Below, piece by piece: positions 42,902 through 58,042 of a stretch of DNA of 64,000 nt. How positions within the stretch are numbered: the first letter of the stretch is position 1; each line of letters starts with the position of its first letter. The position numbers and the translations under genes were made by a program. The notes below the pieces were generated by a model that had not been told where the DNA came from, made no database searches, and saw nothing but the letters and a program-made list of their open reading frames with translations. Source of the DNA: Auanema rhodensis (taxonomy: Eukaryota; Nematoda; Chromadorea; Rhabditida; Rhabditidae); the NCBI GenBank assembly GCA_964057225.1, contig OZ059898.1:9114001-9178000 (forward strand), written 5' to 3'.

Positions 42902-45029
42902 ATATTTATATATATTTATATCCTGATTTTCTATAATATTATCATAATCGTCTAATCTTTTAAACAATCATTATGATCATTCGTATATCATCCATCAGCC
43001 TTCATTTCTATCATTCATATGACCATATTGAAGAATAAGTTTGTTCATCTTCTTAAAATTCGATTTAGATCTGTATATTTTTTGATTTTTCATTTCAAAT
43101 TTTATTTTCTTTTCCAATCATTTTCTATTAAATCAACCTATATATTCATAGATTCATAAACATTTCAATCCATTTATCATTTTTATTTTCTTTTTTTCTA
43201 AAAACATATTAAGTGCTTGTTTTCTATAAATTATCAAAATATGAGTAAATGGATTGTTTTACACTTTTCAAATGACAATTTTACAAAACATTTCTGATTT
43301 CTTTTACATTTTCTAAAACTTTTTCAAATATTTCTTATAAATATATATATATATATGTAACTTGTATTTATATAATTAAACAAGATTTTAAACATCTAAA
43401 TGAATAAACTATTCTTTTTCTTAAAATGAATAGATAACATACATATATGTAATTAGTTTTTAATAAGAAGAACAAGTTAATTATATTTTTAGCTGGATGT
43501 TAATTATTTCAAAATATTCAATAAGAAATTAAAGTTTTATGTTTTCTAGTTAACTTCATTTTTTTTTGTTTAATCTAATAATTTTCATGTTTATAAGTAT
43601 TCATTTATATTTTAAATTAGAAATAAAACATTGAAAAGACATATTTTACATTAAAATAATAATTTTATATTTAAATATATTTATTATTATTTTGAAAAGA
43701 TATTAATATTTTAATAAATTTTGAGTAATAATCTTCTAGTTTCTTTAAAAAAAATAATTTTTTTGTCCACATTTTCATGTTTTCTTGTTAAATAGTTATA
43801 ATTTCTTTTTTCTATTCCTCATCATCGTTTAAATTATTCGTCCACGATGTCAGCGTTAAGCTTCAATGTCTTCCAAAGTTCTATATCCTTTTGTCTCCGG
43901 GGACTGATTTTGTAGGAAAAATGCTTTTTTTCTAAGGAATATAAGCAAACTCCTATATATCTTTTTTGCATAGAAAATATGATGTTTCTCTTTCTTTTTC
44001 TTATGTTATATTCAACTATTTATTTGAGTTTTTAAGGATTAAGCATCAGTTTTTGAATAACATCATAAGAAATGACAATAGTATGTTCATAAAACTTTTC
44101 TTCAAAACGAACTTTCTTTATATTAAATTTTTATTTTTTATATTATAAAGAATTATTGTTTATTATTTATATTCTTTAATTCTTTTCTCCTTTTTAATTG
44201 AAATAAGCCAATTTGTTTGAGCTGATTTCAGTCAATTGAAAACGGCGGAAGCTTCAGCCGGAAAGTTGTCAACCCAAATTTTGCCATTTACACCCATTTT
44301 AAAGAAAATAAGCTTGAAGATATGTTATACATCTTCTAATTTCTAACTTTATATACAACTAATTTTATATTTTTAATATTTAATTTGATAAAATGAGTTA
44401 TATTCTCATAATATTATTTTATTTTTTATCATTTTTCAATTTGATTAGTGATGATGAGAAAGAAAAACAAACTTTTATTTCATTCAATGTTGACTATTTC
44501 TTATCAGTTTTCAGACAATATTTTAACATTTCATAAGGATTGTTCATTAATTTCTGTCTAAACTAATGCTTATAGGTTTTCTATTATTATGCTTTTCTAT
44601 CTTTTATACATCTTTAAAAGAATTTTTTTATATTTATATCATAAAATTTGAAACTTTTTTTTTTAAATTATAATTTGATTTGATATTTATTTTTAGTTTT
44701 CAATATAATTTTATATAAAGTTTTAGTTTTTCTATCTTTTTCAATCAAATTTTATTTTACGTTTTAAGCTGACAATGATAAGTCAATATACTATCTATTC
44801 CAAACAATTATTTCGATAACTATATACTAAGTTTATACATAGTACATACTATAAGAAAGAACAAAATCTATTTTCAAATACTTTATAAGATATTTTCTTT
44901 CAAAAAAATATAAAAAATTAGAAATGAATTATAATAGAAAATTATTTATAATTAATTGTTCTTTATATTTATTTTTTATTAGCTATTAAATCTTAATTTA
45001 TATTTTAGTTATTGTGAGGCAGGAGCACA
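38534..45029. other. Intergenic, no supported gene
   Basis: AT-rich with CT-rich strands. Features: GATA repeats near 40738-40757, (CTT)n at about 41583-41601, (TAA)n/(ATT)n near 42867-42900, and slightly GC-richer islands near 41200-41310, 43810-43910 and 44215-44290. The last two may be promoter or 5' elements of the large gene at 45 kb. The short open frames here have no splice-consistent partners. Confidence 0.5.
45001..45029 (+). promoter_or_regulatory. Likely trans-splice acceptor and 5' UTR of the large coiled-coil gene
   Basis: A tattttag ends at 45008, about 20 bases before the ATG at 45030. The sequence between (gtgaggcaggagcaca) is much less AT-rich than its surroundings. Confidence 0.5.
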
Positions 45030-45783
45030 ATGGGGGTTTCAGACCGGCCTCTAAAAATTCCTGACCATCCGAGGCCGCCAGCACCCGTTCGAAGTTTCAA
45101 CTCGTTTCTTCGTACGGTTCTTTCAACATTTTTAGTAAGTTTTAATAAAATATTAATTATATAATATAAATTTATTTCAATATAATAACGGTTTATTTCA
45201 AATATATACGTATAACTATTTTTTTTTTAAACTTTTTCTTTTTATGAACATCATTTATGAGTTTCTATTCTGATTTCTTTTAAATTTTTGATTAATATTC
45301 ATTTCATGTGATTTTTATATTTCTTTTCTTATTAGTAATTCTTTTATATTTTCAATAACATTCTTTTAATATTCATTTATTGCCATCTTTATCTCTCCAA
45401 AAATCTATCAATAGTTCTTTTCCTGCTTAGGTACACTTGACTATTTCGGTAATTTTCTCTTAAGTCGCAATCTTCTTAATCATTCTAAAAGGCCCATCCA
45501 TATACATATCTCCGTTGGCCTTTTTCTCACTTGTTACTAGCCAATCACTGGCTAGTAATGACCTCCCTCTTTCTTGTCATAGCCAGCCTATCGTTCTTCT
45601 TCGCTGATTTCTACTAGGCTCATAGATCTGAGGTTGACGATCTGTCAAGTACGTCAGCATCTCTTTTCATCATAGTCCAACCTTCTTTCTATTTCCCTCT
45701 TTCTTCCTTTCTGATCATTTGGTTGATGTTTTCAATTTTAATGATTTCATACGTTATTCAAGTTTTTTTCGTTTTTGATATTA

Positions 45784-45840
<57 letters not shown>

Positions 45841-48800
45841 TTTCTCTCTTTCTTATGTCTTTAGGTATAAATTTCTATATAATATCATACAAATTAACTA
45901 TTTCATATAGTTATTTAATTTTTTATTTTATTATACAAATGTCAAATGTATTGTCGTCAATCAACATAGATACAGCAATGTTGACAAATCTAGCACTTCC
46001 GTCTATATTTTGTCTTTTTCATTAGTTCTCTATTCTTTTCTCTTATTTCACATTTTGATATAACTTTTGTAATCAATCAATAACTGAAATTTGATAATAT
46101 TTTATATATTTTATATCTTTTTATTAATTAAAGTTATATATATTTATGTATAATAACTATATTAATATGATTATGAACTATATTACAAACAAGTTCATAA
46201 TCTATATGTTTGTTATCAAATTAATTTGAAACATACATACATATCTGTATTTAAATGTTTTTTTTTGACAAAAAAAAATAATTTTTGGATCAAAAACCAA
46301 ACTAGATCTTACATCCTATTAATGATGAAGCCCATATGAAATCTAATATAAGTTCATTTTCAAGCGTTCTGACCTCTTTCCTCGAGATATGTTATTCGTT
46401 CTACAACAAACCTGTTGTTCAAATCATTATTTCACATTTAACTTTAAGAAATATAGTATTTTGAAATATTAATATTAATTTTATTATATTTTTATTATTT
46501 AAAATATATTGATTTACAATATTAATTAAGTTTCACAACGTTTTTTTATTAATTTTATATAGAAAATCTAGTTTTTTTATGTTATAAAATTGAATAAAAT
46601 AATAAGATATACATCATATATAGTATTTTCATATAATTTAAAATTATTTTATATTAGATTTAGTTTCTTATTGTCTTTACTATGACTGATTTGCTTTTCA
46701 TATAGTATATCTCGATGAGAAGGTATCATCATCATCATCATCATGATGGTCGGTCATCTTCTGATGCAATTACTCACCCTGTGTTTGAACATCCTTACGT
46801 TGTATACATATGTATTAAACAGCCTGAAAAATTCTATTTTAGTGTTACTATTCAATTTTTTTTCTTTTTAAAACTATCAATTCTCTTTTATATATTTTAA
46901 ATTATTTTCATAAAATAAAAGAATTATTATTTTTTTATTTTAAATTTCATCATTTTTTAGGCTTTTGTATTAGCCTGGCGTATTTTATTTTTTCCAAAAC
47001 GTCGAAGTGTGGACGAAAACGAGGAAGAAGACATTGAGGTAAAACGATTTTATTTTATTATTAAATATTTCTAATAAGTTATTTCTCATTAAGTTTACCA
47101 TATATAGTTTTTACATTTTTTTAATTTGTATTCTATTTTATTAATTTTTATAAAAATTATTTATTTTTTATCTATATAATTAATTTTTTAAACTAAAATT
47201 TAAATTATATTTCATATTTCCTTTTTAAAATAATTTTTATTGATCTCAAATACATCGATTGAAATTCGATATTTTATCTGTTTGATATCTCAAAAATGTG
47301 AAATTCTAAATTTCATGCAATTCGGTATTTGTTCTTCTGCATGTATTGTATAATCTATTTAATTATATTTATATAATTATATAATTAGTTAATTATGCTT
47401 ATAAGATTAATTAATTATTAATGGATTTGAGGGTCGAACTATTTTTTTTTCACGCACACGTGAAATAGGTGACACAACAAACCTCACCTTGATTCTCTTT
47501 TCTTTTGGCCTTGGATTGTCTCAAAAATTGTCTTTCAACGTTTCTTTTTTTTTGTATTACAAGTAGGTCTCAACAGACAATCTAGTTGACTCTCATCTCA
47601 ATATACATGTACTATATAACTAAACTATATATTCATATTTTATTTTTAATTAATTATTAATTTATATATTTATTTTTAAAATTCTTTTAATTTAAGTATT
47701 TTTGAAATCTTTTTTTTTTCAAATTTTCATTAAAACTAATTCATATTAATGATATTTGTTTGGATTCTTTTACTTATATTCCTTCCTTTCCTCATATAAG
47801 TGCTATGAAGATTTCTTAATTTTTACGGAAAAGGGAACGTCGTAGTTGCGACGTTAAATTTACTTTCCGACAATTATTTGACAAACAGATTCTCAAGTAC
47901 TGGTAATGTCGGCAGCTTTTTGAAAAGAAGTGTATATACCGATATTAGAAATATATTTCTCTTTCATTATGAACATAATGTTTTAAATATTTTAATTATT
48001 ATTAATTGTATTCATGATTCAGATGGCTTCACAACCACCGATGCCAGGTCCGTCGTCAGTTTTATCTCTTCTGACGACGGACGTGTTACCCGAAGCTTCT
48101 TCGTCATCTGGTGATGAACATCCGATGCCACCAACTCCTCAACTAATACAACCTAGTTTACCAGCATACTTAGACACTATTAATGAGGTACGTTTGTAGT
48201 TTATTGATCTATTCTTTCATTACAATTGACATACTATGTATAGTCTTTTATTCCCTTTTTAATCGTTTTCAATATGAATATTGACTTGTTTTACCTTTTT
48301 CTTTAAGTTGAAATCTTTCGGCTTTTCCTTAAATCTTACATAACTATAACAACTATAACATCTATTTATATTTTGTTGTTTAGAAAATTATTTATGGATT
48401 TCATTCTTATCCTCTCATTTCTTTTTTTTTGAGCGTTTTAAATTTCCATACATTCACATACATACATATACACATGTATTCATATATCTGAAACCATTTT
48501 TGTCCATTTTTATCGTTTAAAATCTTTAAATATATGTATTATATCTATATATGTATGTATGTATGATTATACAAATTGATTATATATGTATATTTATACA
48601 AATACCTTATTCATTCAAAATTATTGAGGTTACTGGAGAGCTTTTGTATGCTCACTGACCCGAATTATTTGCTTAAACTGAGCTTTTCGATCGTGATCAT
48701 CATCGTTCCTTATAGTTAATTCCAACATTTTACATTATTTTATAATATTTTATATTATTTGCTATATCATTATATCTTATAGTAGTATCAATTCTTTTTC

Positions 48801-51800
48801 TATATATATATATTTATATATATTATACTTCTTATCATTTCTATTCTATTCATGAAGTCGTAGAATTCAAATTTTGCTGATAAATTGAGAAGAAACAATC
48901 TAAAAATGAAAAATCTTTTATTCATATCTATAATCATTTAAAAAAAAAAATATTATATGAGTATAATATTATTATTTATATTTAAAACATTCTTACTTTA
49001 CGAATAATTCTAATGTTATATAGAATTAACTAGTCTGTCCTTTTGTGTCTTTCATTTGCCTAAGTTCACTGCAATGACTTTTCCTTTATTCTTATAGATT
49101 CATATGTATTTACGTATATGTACATGTATCAAATACTTAGACTTTTGTCAATTTATATACATTTACATACATTTATTTGTTTTTTTTTCTTAAAAATATT
49201 TATTTAAATTATATGAATATACTATATACTACATATAGTATATATACTATATTATATGATGTATATAAAATTATTTTCAATCTTTTTAACTATATATAAA
49301 TATAAAAATATATATTTATCTCATACTTTAATCTTAATCTTCTGCTATCTGGCTTGTCCTTCGTTCTAATACGTTCATTTACCTTTCCATAAAAGGTATG
49401 ACGCGCATGGAGCAACCCTGACCTCTAATGAGAGCTATTTGACCCCTTGTTGGCCTTTTTTTCCTCGTTCTAACCCTTATATGGCTTGTCTTAGTAGATG
49501 CCACTCAGTTTTTTATTTTTTATTTTCTTTACCTGGAACTCAACACCTCTGTACTCTACCTTTATCCTATTTCCGTCTTGTTTCCGTTCAAAACATCTGT
49601 CTTATTATTGAAATTAAAGACATGAACTTTCATTTTTTGATTTAAATATTGTGAAAGATGTTGAATACATTTTTCAAAGCTTAATCAGCATATTTTCTAT
49701 AATTCGCTAAATATTTAATGAATTCTAAATAATTCTAAACAACATAATATTATAAAAAATATTATTATTATTATCATTTAATATATTTTTTAATTACTTT
49801 TTTAATTATAATAATAAATCTTTTTTTTAGGAAGAATCGGATGATCTACGGTCTATAAGTAGTACTTCATTCACATCACCTAGAACTGTTATTGATACAA
49901 CATTATCCAGTAACGAGCATATTGATAAACAGTCAACATATTCTGTATTTTCTGATTCTGATTATCGTTCTCCAGAAGCTCGCAGTCCTCAACAGGTTAG
50001 AGTTTGATTTATAGCTTTTTTTTGTCCACGTGGAATTTCCAAAAAAAAACTTCAAAAAGAAAAAAAAGCCAGTTATAAAACATAAAACAAATAATCTCTA
50101 AGTTTTATATGGGGCAATAGAAAGAAAATTGCCTAAAACGATCGACGAAGACACTCAAATCATAAAAGAAAACTAAAGAGTGTATGGAGAATAGTGAGAG
50201 TAAAAGGAAAAAAAAGGAGGAACAGTCAACTAGTTCACCTATCCTTCTCATCTATATTATTCGTATATAAGTGATGCCAAAGAGTTCTAAAACTACGTTT
50301 TGGCATATCTTATACTGAATAATCAATCTTTTCTTATAAATATTTTAATTTTTAAATTAAAATATGAATTAATTCTTTTCTGATATTTCAGATTGATAGA
50401 GCTGTCGGTTCTGAGTCACCGAGTATATTAGATGTTTCATCAGATTCACAACAAGATATAACTATTATTGAAGTACCGAAAGCTGACCAAATACAGCCAT
50501 CATCACAAAATCAGGAACAATTGTTATCTTCTTCACATTCAGAAGAAGAACAAAATACGAATTTCTCTCAAAATTTACTTCGAGAGTTAGCTAAATTAGG
50601 AAAAGAGCAACAGGTTAGTTATACATAGTATATACAATATAATATGATTTCTATTTTTAATTATTTTCTTTTCAAATAAGTTTCCGAAATTCCGAAATTT
50701 CAACTAATTACAACTAAAGATTTAAGAAACTTGTTTGAAACTTATTTAAGCTTTTTATCATATTTTATACTTTTAAAACCTGTCTTATGAATAGATGACA
50801 AACGACAAATTAGGTTTAGAAAACTACAAACCTTGATCTCAACTTTCGTTTCTTTCAATTTTTAAGTTAAATTTCAATCTTTTCAAAACTTCAAATAATT
50901 CTTATAACACTTTTTTTTGATTTCAGCTCCGTTCATTGATTGAAGAATCAAGCCTATCATCGTCATCTTCTGAACGAAGTATTATATCTCAAGTTGCAAA
51001 GGAGATGGCAGCTGAGCAATCAAGATTAGAACAAGTTTCTATAGCAAATGTGAGTTTTTTTATTCAAATTTGGCAAATTCCTTATTTATTTTCCTTGATT
51101 CATTGGTTTTTATTGTTATTATATTTCACATCTTAATCATTTTTATTCATATTTTTGGTATTTCTTAAGTTGATACGAGAGGTAGACGAGAATTTATTTG
51201 ATTTTTGTTTGTTTAAAAGTTGTATTCAAAAGATATTTATTCAATTCAATTGTACGAATCATCTTTACTTTACTTCATCATTGATTTTTCTGATAATCTA
51301 TATACTATATGTATATAGTTAGTAGTAATATCTATCAAACTAAAATGATATTATTGGAAGAATATTATAACTAAAACACAAAAAAAAATTGAATAATAGC
51401 CGGACACATGTTTGTTCATTGAATATTGAAATGATGAGCCTGATATAACCATTATATATTTCTTTCTAACTAATATATATACTATCAATGTATATACATA
51501 TACATACATAGTATATGTGATCTTATCTTCTATTTTTCTTCGTAATTTTTCTTTTTTTTTTGAATTTCAACACAGTACATACATACGTACAGAAAATACC
51601 GACAAGATAGTACGTTGTCTGATGATGATTATGCTGATGTTCGATATGTCAAATGACTCATCGCTTCATCAGCCTCTTCTCGTTCACCTCTATGGACGTC
51701 GTTGTCCATTACATACAATGCAACTCTCCCACCCACTTTTTTTTCAAAATAACTATTGAAGTAACAAACAAAATCTACGATGTTGAACAGTACAATCAAG

Positions 51801-54800
51801 AATCTTATATGATACTGTTGTACATTCAAACATTTATTGATATTTGATATTAATCATTTGTTTTCTAATCATATAATCTAACTATACTGGTTATATTAAC
51901 TATACATTCAGTATAATTTATATCTTTAATTTAATATAATTAACTATATATATATATATATTTAACTATTCTTTACTATTATTTTTATAGATGGATGCTG
52001 ATAGAGATCAGGAAGAGGAAATTGTTTATAATGAGGAAAGACGTAAAACGGTTGTCATGTAAGTTTTAAATTTTCATTGAAATATTAAAAAATATTCATT
52101 TAATTTTCTTTTGTTTTATAAAATCTTTTTCAATGACATAGACGATTTTTTTCTTGTTTCTATTATCTTTATATTCAATCGAAGAGTAGTTCAAATGGCT
52201 TTGACTACTCATTTCTTCATTTCTTTAGTATTTTGTGTTATATATTTTATTCTATATATAGTATATATATATATTGTAAAATATAACACTATCTACAAAT
52301 GTATATACGAATTAAGAAGATCAAACGACGTATAGAGGTATCATTATCTCTTGAAACTTCGTCGTGGGGGGGGGAGGGAGAAAGGGTGTTTGGTTGATAT
52401 ATTCAACAGAATGAGAGGAATGTTCAGAGAAAAAAGATATAATATTATAATTGAAGAGAGAGAGAACGAGAAAAAGAGAAGAGGTTGACAAAAAAGAAAA
52501 TTACATAAACCGTTTCACGATCAGATAGGTTGCGTAGTTTTCTCTTCTCAACCACACTATCACATGTTGCATTTCAGTTCTACAATTAGTTGAAAATGAA
52601 TAAAATAATATTATTATAATCTATATAATCTATATATGTATATAGTCTTGTTCATTTTATTATTTAAAATTTCATAAAAAAAAATATATTTTTCATCAGA
52701 TATTATACGAATGCAAAAGTATATTTTTCTTTTTTCCAGTTTTCACAATCACCTCACTTTTCTTTTTCTTTTTTTTACTTTTCTTTTGCTTTCAAACATC
52801 TTAATATGTTTGATTTTCCTATTTGTAATCCATTCAATTGAAATACGACGTTAGTGCGTGCGCTTATTCAACCATATAAGGTGATGATAGCATTTCATGT
52901 GATATTGAGCTGCTTATCGATTTTCTATTGGATTTTTTATATTTTTGCTGAGCATTTCCATCACCTAAACTTGATGATAAGTCATCAATATTTGTATTAT
53001 CTATTTGAAAATTCTTTAAGATATCATATCATTACGTCTATTTCTTTTTCTTTTTTTTTATTATTAATTATATATTTTATATATATATTATATATTCATT
53101 TTTTTATTTAAATATTATAATATTATAGGGACGACGATATCTCACTTAATTCTGTTTCTATTAACCTAGACGCAACTAAAGATTCTATTCTGAATCAGTC
53201 GATTACTTCTAATCCTATCGACGAAACATCCATGGTAATGGAAATAACAGCGTAAGTTTATTTCTTCAATTATTTTATTTTTTTGTTTTAATTTTAATTC
53301 TGAATTTCTATATTATATTATTTTTAAATTTTAATTATTTTTGGAAAAAAATTTAAATTTTTAAAATTAATGAAATATAAATATTTTTTAATATATATAA
53401 TTATTTTATTATATATATAATATTTTTTCATTTCCCTCATATATTTTAAAGTTCCTTATATTATCTATCGAAATAGCCTGTTCAGCCATCTATCATGTAG
53501 CATCCCCGCAGCGTTAGAATCTCGTTAAATCTTATATCTATAGGTATATCTCAACCTTTTTCGGAATATATACATGAGATATATGTATATATATATATAT
53601 ATAAAGTCTTTTCTTAAATTCTTAAAATTCCATTGAAATTTGTAAATTCAATTTGATTTTTATTGATTTTTTGTTTTTTTTTTAAATAACAGAATTTTCA
53701 ATATAATAATAATGATATAAGGAAATATATTACATAACATAACTTATATTTTGAAGTAAATATGTCCTTAAAGTAGAATATACGGACTGTATTCTGATGT
53801 CAAATTGACGTTAGATTATCGGCATTTAGAAATTCAAAATCGTCTTTGTTTGACTCGTTTCATTCTCACAATTTCAAGGTCTTTAGTATACCTAGACGCC
53901 GTTCCTCCTGTTTTTCATTTGTAGTATTGTTGTTCATATAGATGAACAGACCTTTTAATATTATTATTTATAATATATAATATATATTTTATTTTATTTT
54001 TTATATACATATTATCTTTCTTTTTTTTTAAATTTTAATATATACTTTTTAGTAGATCAGAAAGACCTTCCGAACGGCCGCCTTCACCACCTTACGATTT
54101 ACCTCCACCTCCACCCGATTTACAGGTAGTCAAGAGCTTCTCGTTTTACTCAATTGAAAATACAAGTTTCAGAGTCCTAAGGAAGAGCGTCCTTTACCGC
54201 CTCCTCCTCCCCCTCCTCCGGCTTCAGCATTAACACCAAAAGAGCAAAACAGTCCTTTTCGACCAGCTCCTCCACCTCCCTCAATTTTGTATCAAACATC
54301 ACCATTGATTGCAAAAGCTAAAGAGGTAATATATCAATGATTGTATAATATAATCCATAGAAATACTTTAAGTTACAACAACTTCCATTTACTATACCAA
54401 CTGGACCAGCACCACCTCCTCCTCCACCTCCTCCAATATCTTTATCTGAGTCATACAAATCAGATCGTTCAAAGTCTTCTATTTACGATCGTTCAGGTAT
54501 GTTAAGTTTTATTTTATTTGTTAGAAGAAAAAAAGTAAAATACAAATATCATTACGATGTGTCAATCTCATTATAATAATTATTTTTTAATTTATACATA
54601 TAGTATATATACATATATATATTGAAAGTCTGTACTATATATAGCATATATGAATAGTATTCGTTGACTTCTTAGTATGGTTGACGGAAAAATCGGAACC
54701 AGCTGAACCAGTATAGAATTTCTGTCAACATTGATCGTTAAGACATATTTCTTTGCACATACCGTATTACATTCCCTTTTTCTGCTCATCTCATTCATCT

Positions 54801-57800
54801 TCAACTTTTCTTTAGAAAGTTTGTACCAAACTCTTTTTCTGTATCTTTTCTATGCTTCAAATACTTTGACATTGAAAAAAACAAATGTTTTTGTTTCCCG
54901 TAAATCTTAGTTTGATTGATATCAAGGAATGTATAAGAGATAGTTTTCAATTTATTTTACTATATATATATATAGATAGATAGATATAAATCCCTTTTTA
55001 CATAATCAAAAAGAGAAATCTTTTACTTTTTCTCATTTAACGCTTTTCATCATTTAGAATATATTATCTCTATCTAACTCTTGAATGATTATTCAACCAT
55101 TCAAAACTAAATAATACATTTAGCTCTCATATCTCTTCCTTCTATTTTATCTTTTCTTCTTCTTCTCCTTCTTCTTCTTCTCTCTACATCTCTCAATTTC
55201 TCATCTTTCGTAGTAAGAGACTGACTGATTTGGAGTTTGTTTGTTTGTCAGCTTGACGGCTCTATGATGACCATCACAGTGATCAAAGATACAATGGAGA
55301 GGGTAAAGATACAAACGAATAAAGGATTAGCTACCTTGGCTACCACTAACCAGCTCTCGTTCTCTTTTTCGCTTACTAGCATATATCCGAAAAATAATTT
55401 TTGGCCAATTGTTCCCCTGATTGTTTCATAAATCCGTATTTCTATTTATATCTCAATTTTGTTTTAAAAAAAAAACAATTGTTAAAGGAAATATCAATAA
55501 TTTATATTAATAAAATATAAGATTTAACTATATATTATGCTATTTCTTTATATATTTTAGTTACTTACTTACTTACTTACCTACCCATTTACTATACATA
55601 GTTTGAATTATAAAGAGCATAGATCATTCATTCATTCAAAACTTAAATGAACGTCTAGATACATGTATGTAGGTATGGATTTATGTTTCTCGTTTGATTT
55701 TACCTGGGAATGTAAGACTCTTTTCAAAACTGCCGGCTAGAAACGTTGTGAAGGAAAGAAGGCGGTTGCAAAAGACGTCGACGACAACAGATGGACGGCT
55801 ATAACCGACTGCGACATCGTTGTCAATATAGTTGCTGAAGAAGCGAGAAAAGAAAGATGAAAGAAACACGTTTAAAGGCAATAGCCAGTTCATAATGTCT
55901 CTTCTCCCTCGCCATTTCTATTTCTACATCATCATCTTCATCATTTTTTCATTGCTACATCTCCTCTTCATGATCAACTCCAAAATTTTATTCCTCATTT
56001 TATATATTTAACTATTTTTATTATTTTATATAGTTATAGTTATAGAAATTATAATCTTTTTCTTCTTTAATTTTAATTTTTAATTTTCAAATATCAGTTT
56101 AACTATTCCCATTGAAAATTTCCTAAAAACAGCGTGATAGCGATGTAAGTAAAATTCTAAAACTGGTGTACCAGCACATCACTTTTACTTTTTATTGTTG
56201 AAGGAAATTCATTTTCTCCAAAATTTCTTCGAATAGAATTACCCGGAATAAAAAAAACTTTTTTCACTTGACTTGGCATAATCATTCATAATCGTTTGAG
56301 TTGTCCATTTTTTAAATACTAAAGTTTAAATTTATTTCTTTTCTTTCAACCTTAGAATAACTTCAATTTTATAATTTTTTAATAAAAATATTTATACGAA
56401 AATTAAATATTTTATAATGAATCACCTAGTTAACTATTCATCTTGTTTTTCAAATATTCTTTCATATTCTTCTTCTTCTTTTTCTTTTTTTTTGAATTAT
56501 ATTATATCATATAATTAAAATATGTTTATATAGTTGATTCATCGACAACTATGATAGTTACACATCCAATGGTTATTAACAACAGTCGAGAAGGTATACT
56601 TAATAAGATATGCACTTAATGCTTTTCAATACATAAGCTTTGTGCACATTTTTTGTTTCACCTGCTTCATTCATATACACATATATTCTATATAATATTA
56701 TTTATTATTATTATTATTTATATATTAAATTATATAAAATTTCTTCTTTATAGTAGATTATTCTATATTCCCACATTCAATATCTATAAGAATGCGTGAA
56801 ATTCTCATATATGTTATGATTTCTCATATATTCTAACCTGTCCTTGTTTGTATACTTAGTTAGGTATGGTCAAGAACTTCAATAGAGCTGCTGAATATAT
56901 GTATTCTGATTCTTTTTTTTACTCCAAAGCTCACACTCAACTCATCGTTGTTTCGTGTAGTCGTCCACAATCCTTGAATTTAAATTTCTTGATGGAGATG
57001 AGGCAACAAGCCAATTTGTTTTTTCTTTGCTCAAGTATTTAGTAAAAAAAAATAATAAATAGGAAAAAAATTTGTTGTAGAAAAGGTACCGAAGATAGTT
57101 TGAAGGGTAACAATTGGCAAATAGTCAAAATAAATAGAATTTCTATGTCTATATGACAGAAAAATGAGAGAATTCTCTTCACAATCTCATGCAGACACAC
57201 TGCCTCAACACTATGCTTGCTAACTTATTCTTTGACGCTCTCTTCATCGTCTTCTTCTTCTACCTCAGGATCAAAATCATCAGAAGAAAAGTGGATTGAC
57301 AGCAAGAACAAGAACAATCATCCAAATTATTCCAATTTTTTCTTCACTTCTTTTCACTTCATTCATCAATTTTTTCCTATTACATGCATACTATACAAGA
57401 ATTTTCAATATCAAACTATAATTCGATTATTTATAATTCGATTATATAGAATAGATCAATATTCGATAAATATGATATACATATATGTATATCTTGATAT
57501 TAGAAATGCTTGAAAATGGCATGGCACAAGTTGAAATCCACATCTTAATTTTTTTTTCAATGAATTCTGTTTATTTTTATTTATTAATATTATTTTCAGA
57601 CCAAGGAATGAGTTCACCACCTAATGAGCCTCCTCCACCACCTCCTCCTCATCCATTAAATATAACATCAAAGGTATGCTTCTTTTCTTTTTTTTAAAAT
57701 TAAATTAAAAAAAAAAATAAAAATTAGTTTCACATATAACAAACTAATTATATTATAATAACAATATAGTAAAAGCCTATTGTTATTGTACGTCAATATG

Positions 57801-58009
57801 TTTTCCTAATAAACCTGTAGCATTCATGACGGTGACCTATTCGGTCAGCTGTCATTCGGTCATTTAATGGCTAGAAACAGATAGAAAGCTTTGATCATGA
57901 GCAGTTTTCTCCATCTGCATTTGGTTTTAGCTTTCATTTACTCTAAATATTATTTAGTAAAATATAATATTTTATATTTTAAATTTATATAAAATATACG
58001 TATAGTATA

Positions 58010-58042
<33 letters not shown>

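Noticed and set aside
45723-46025. 100-codon + strand frame with an LSLSLS run
   Set aside because: It is a translation of the (CT)n microsatellite within an intron of the large gene.
55237-55431. Possible extra exon of the large gene ([19 protein letters not shown])
   Set aside because: It looks protein-like, but has no acceptor/donor pair that fits the phase between exons 12 and 13.
55681-55893. Open frames on both strands in a GC-richer patch
   Set aside because: Neither frame has a recognisable motif or splice sites in phase with the host gene.
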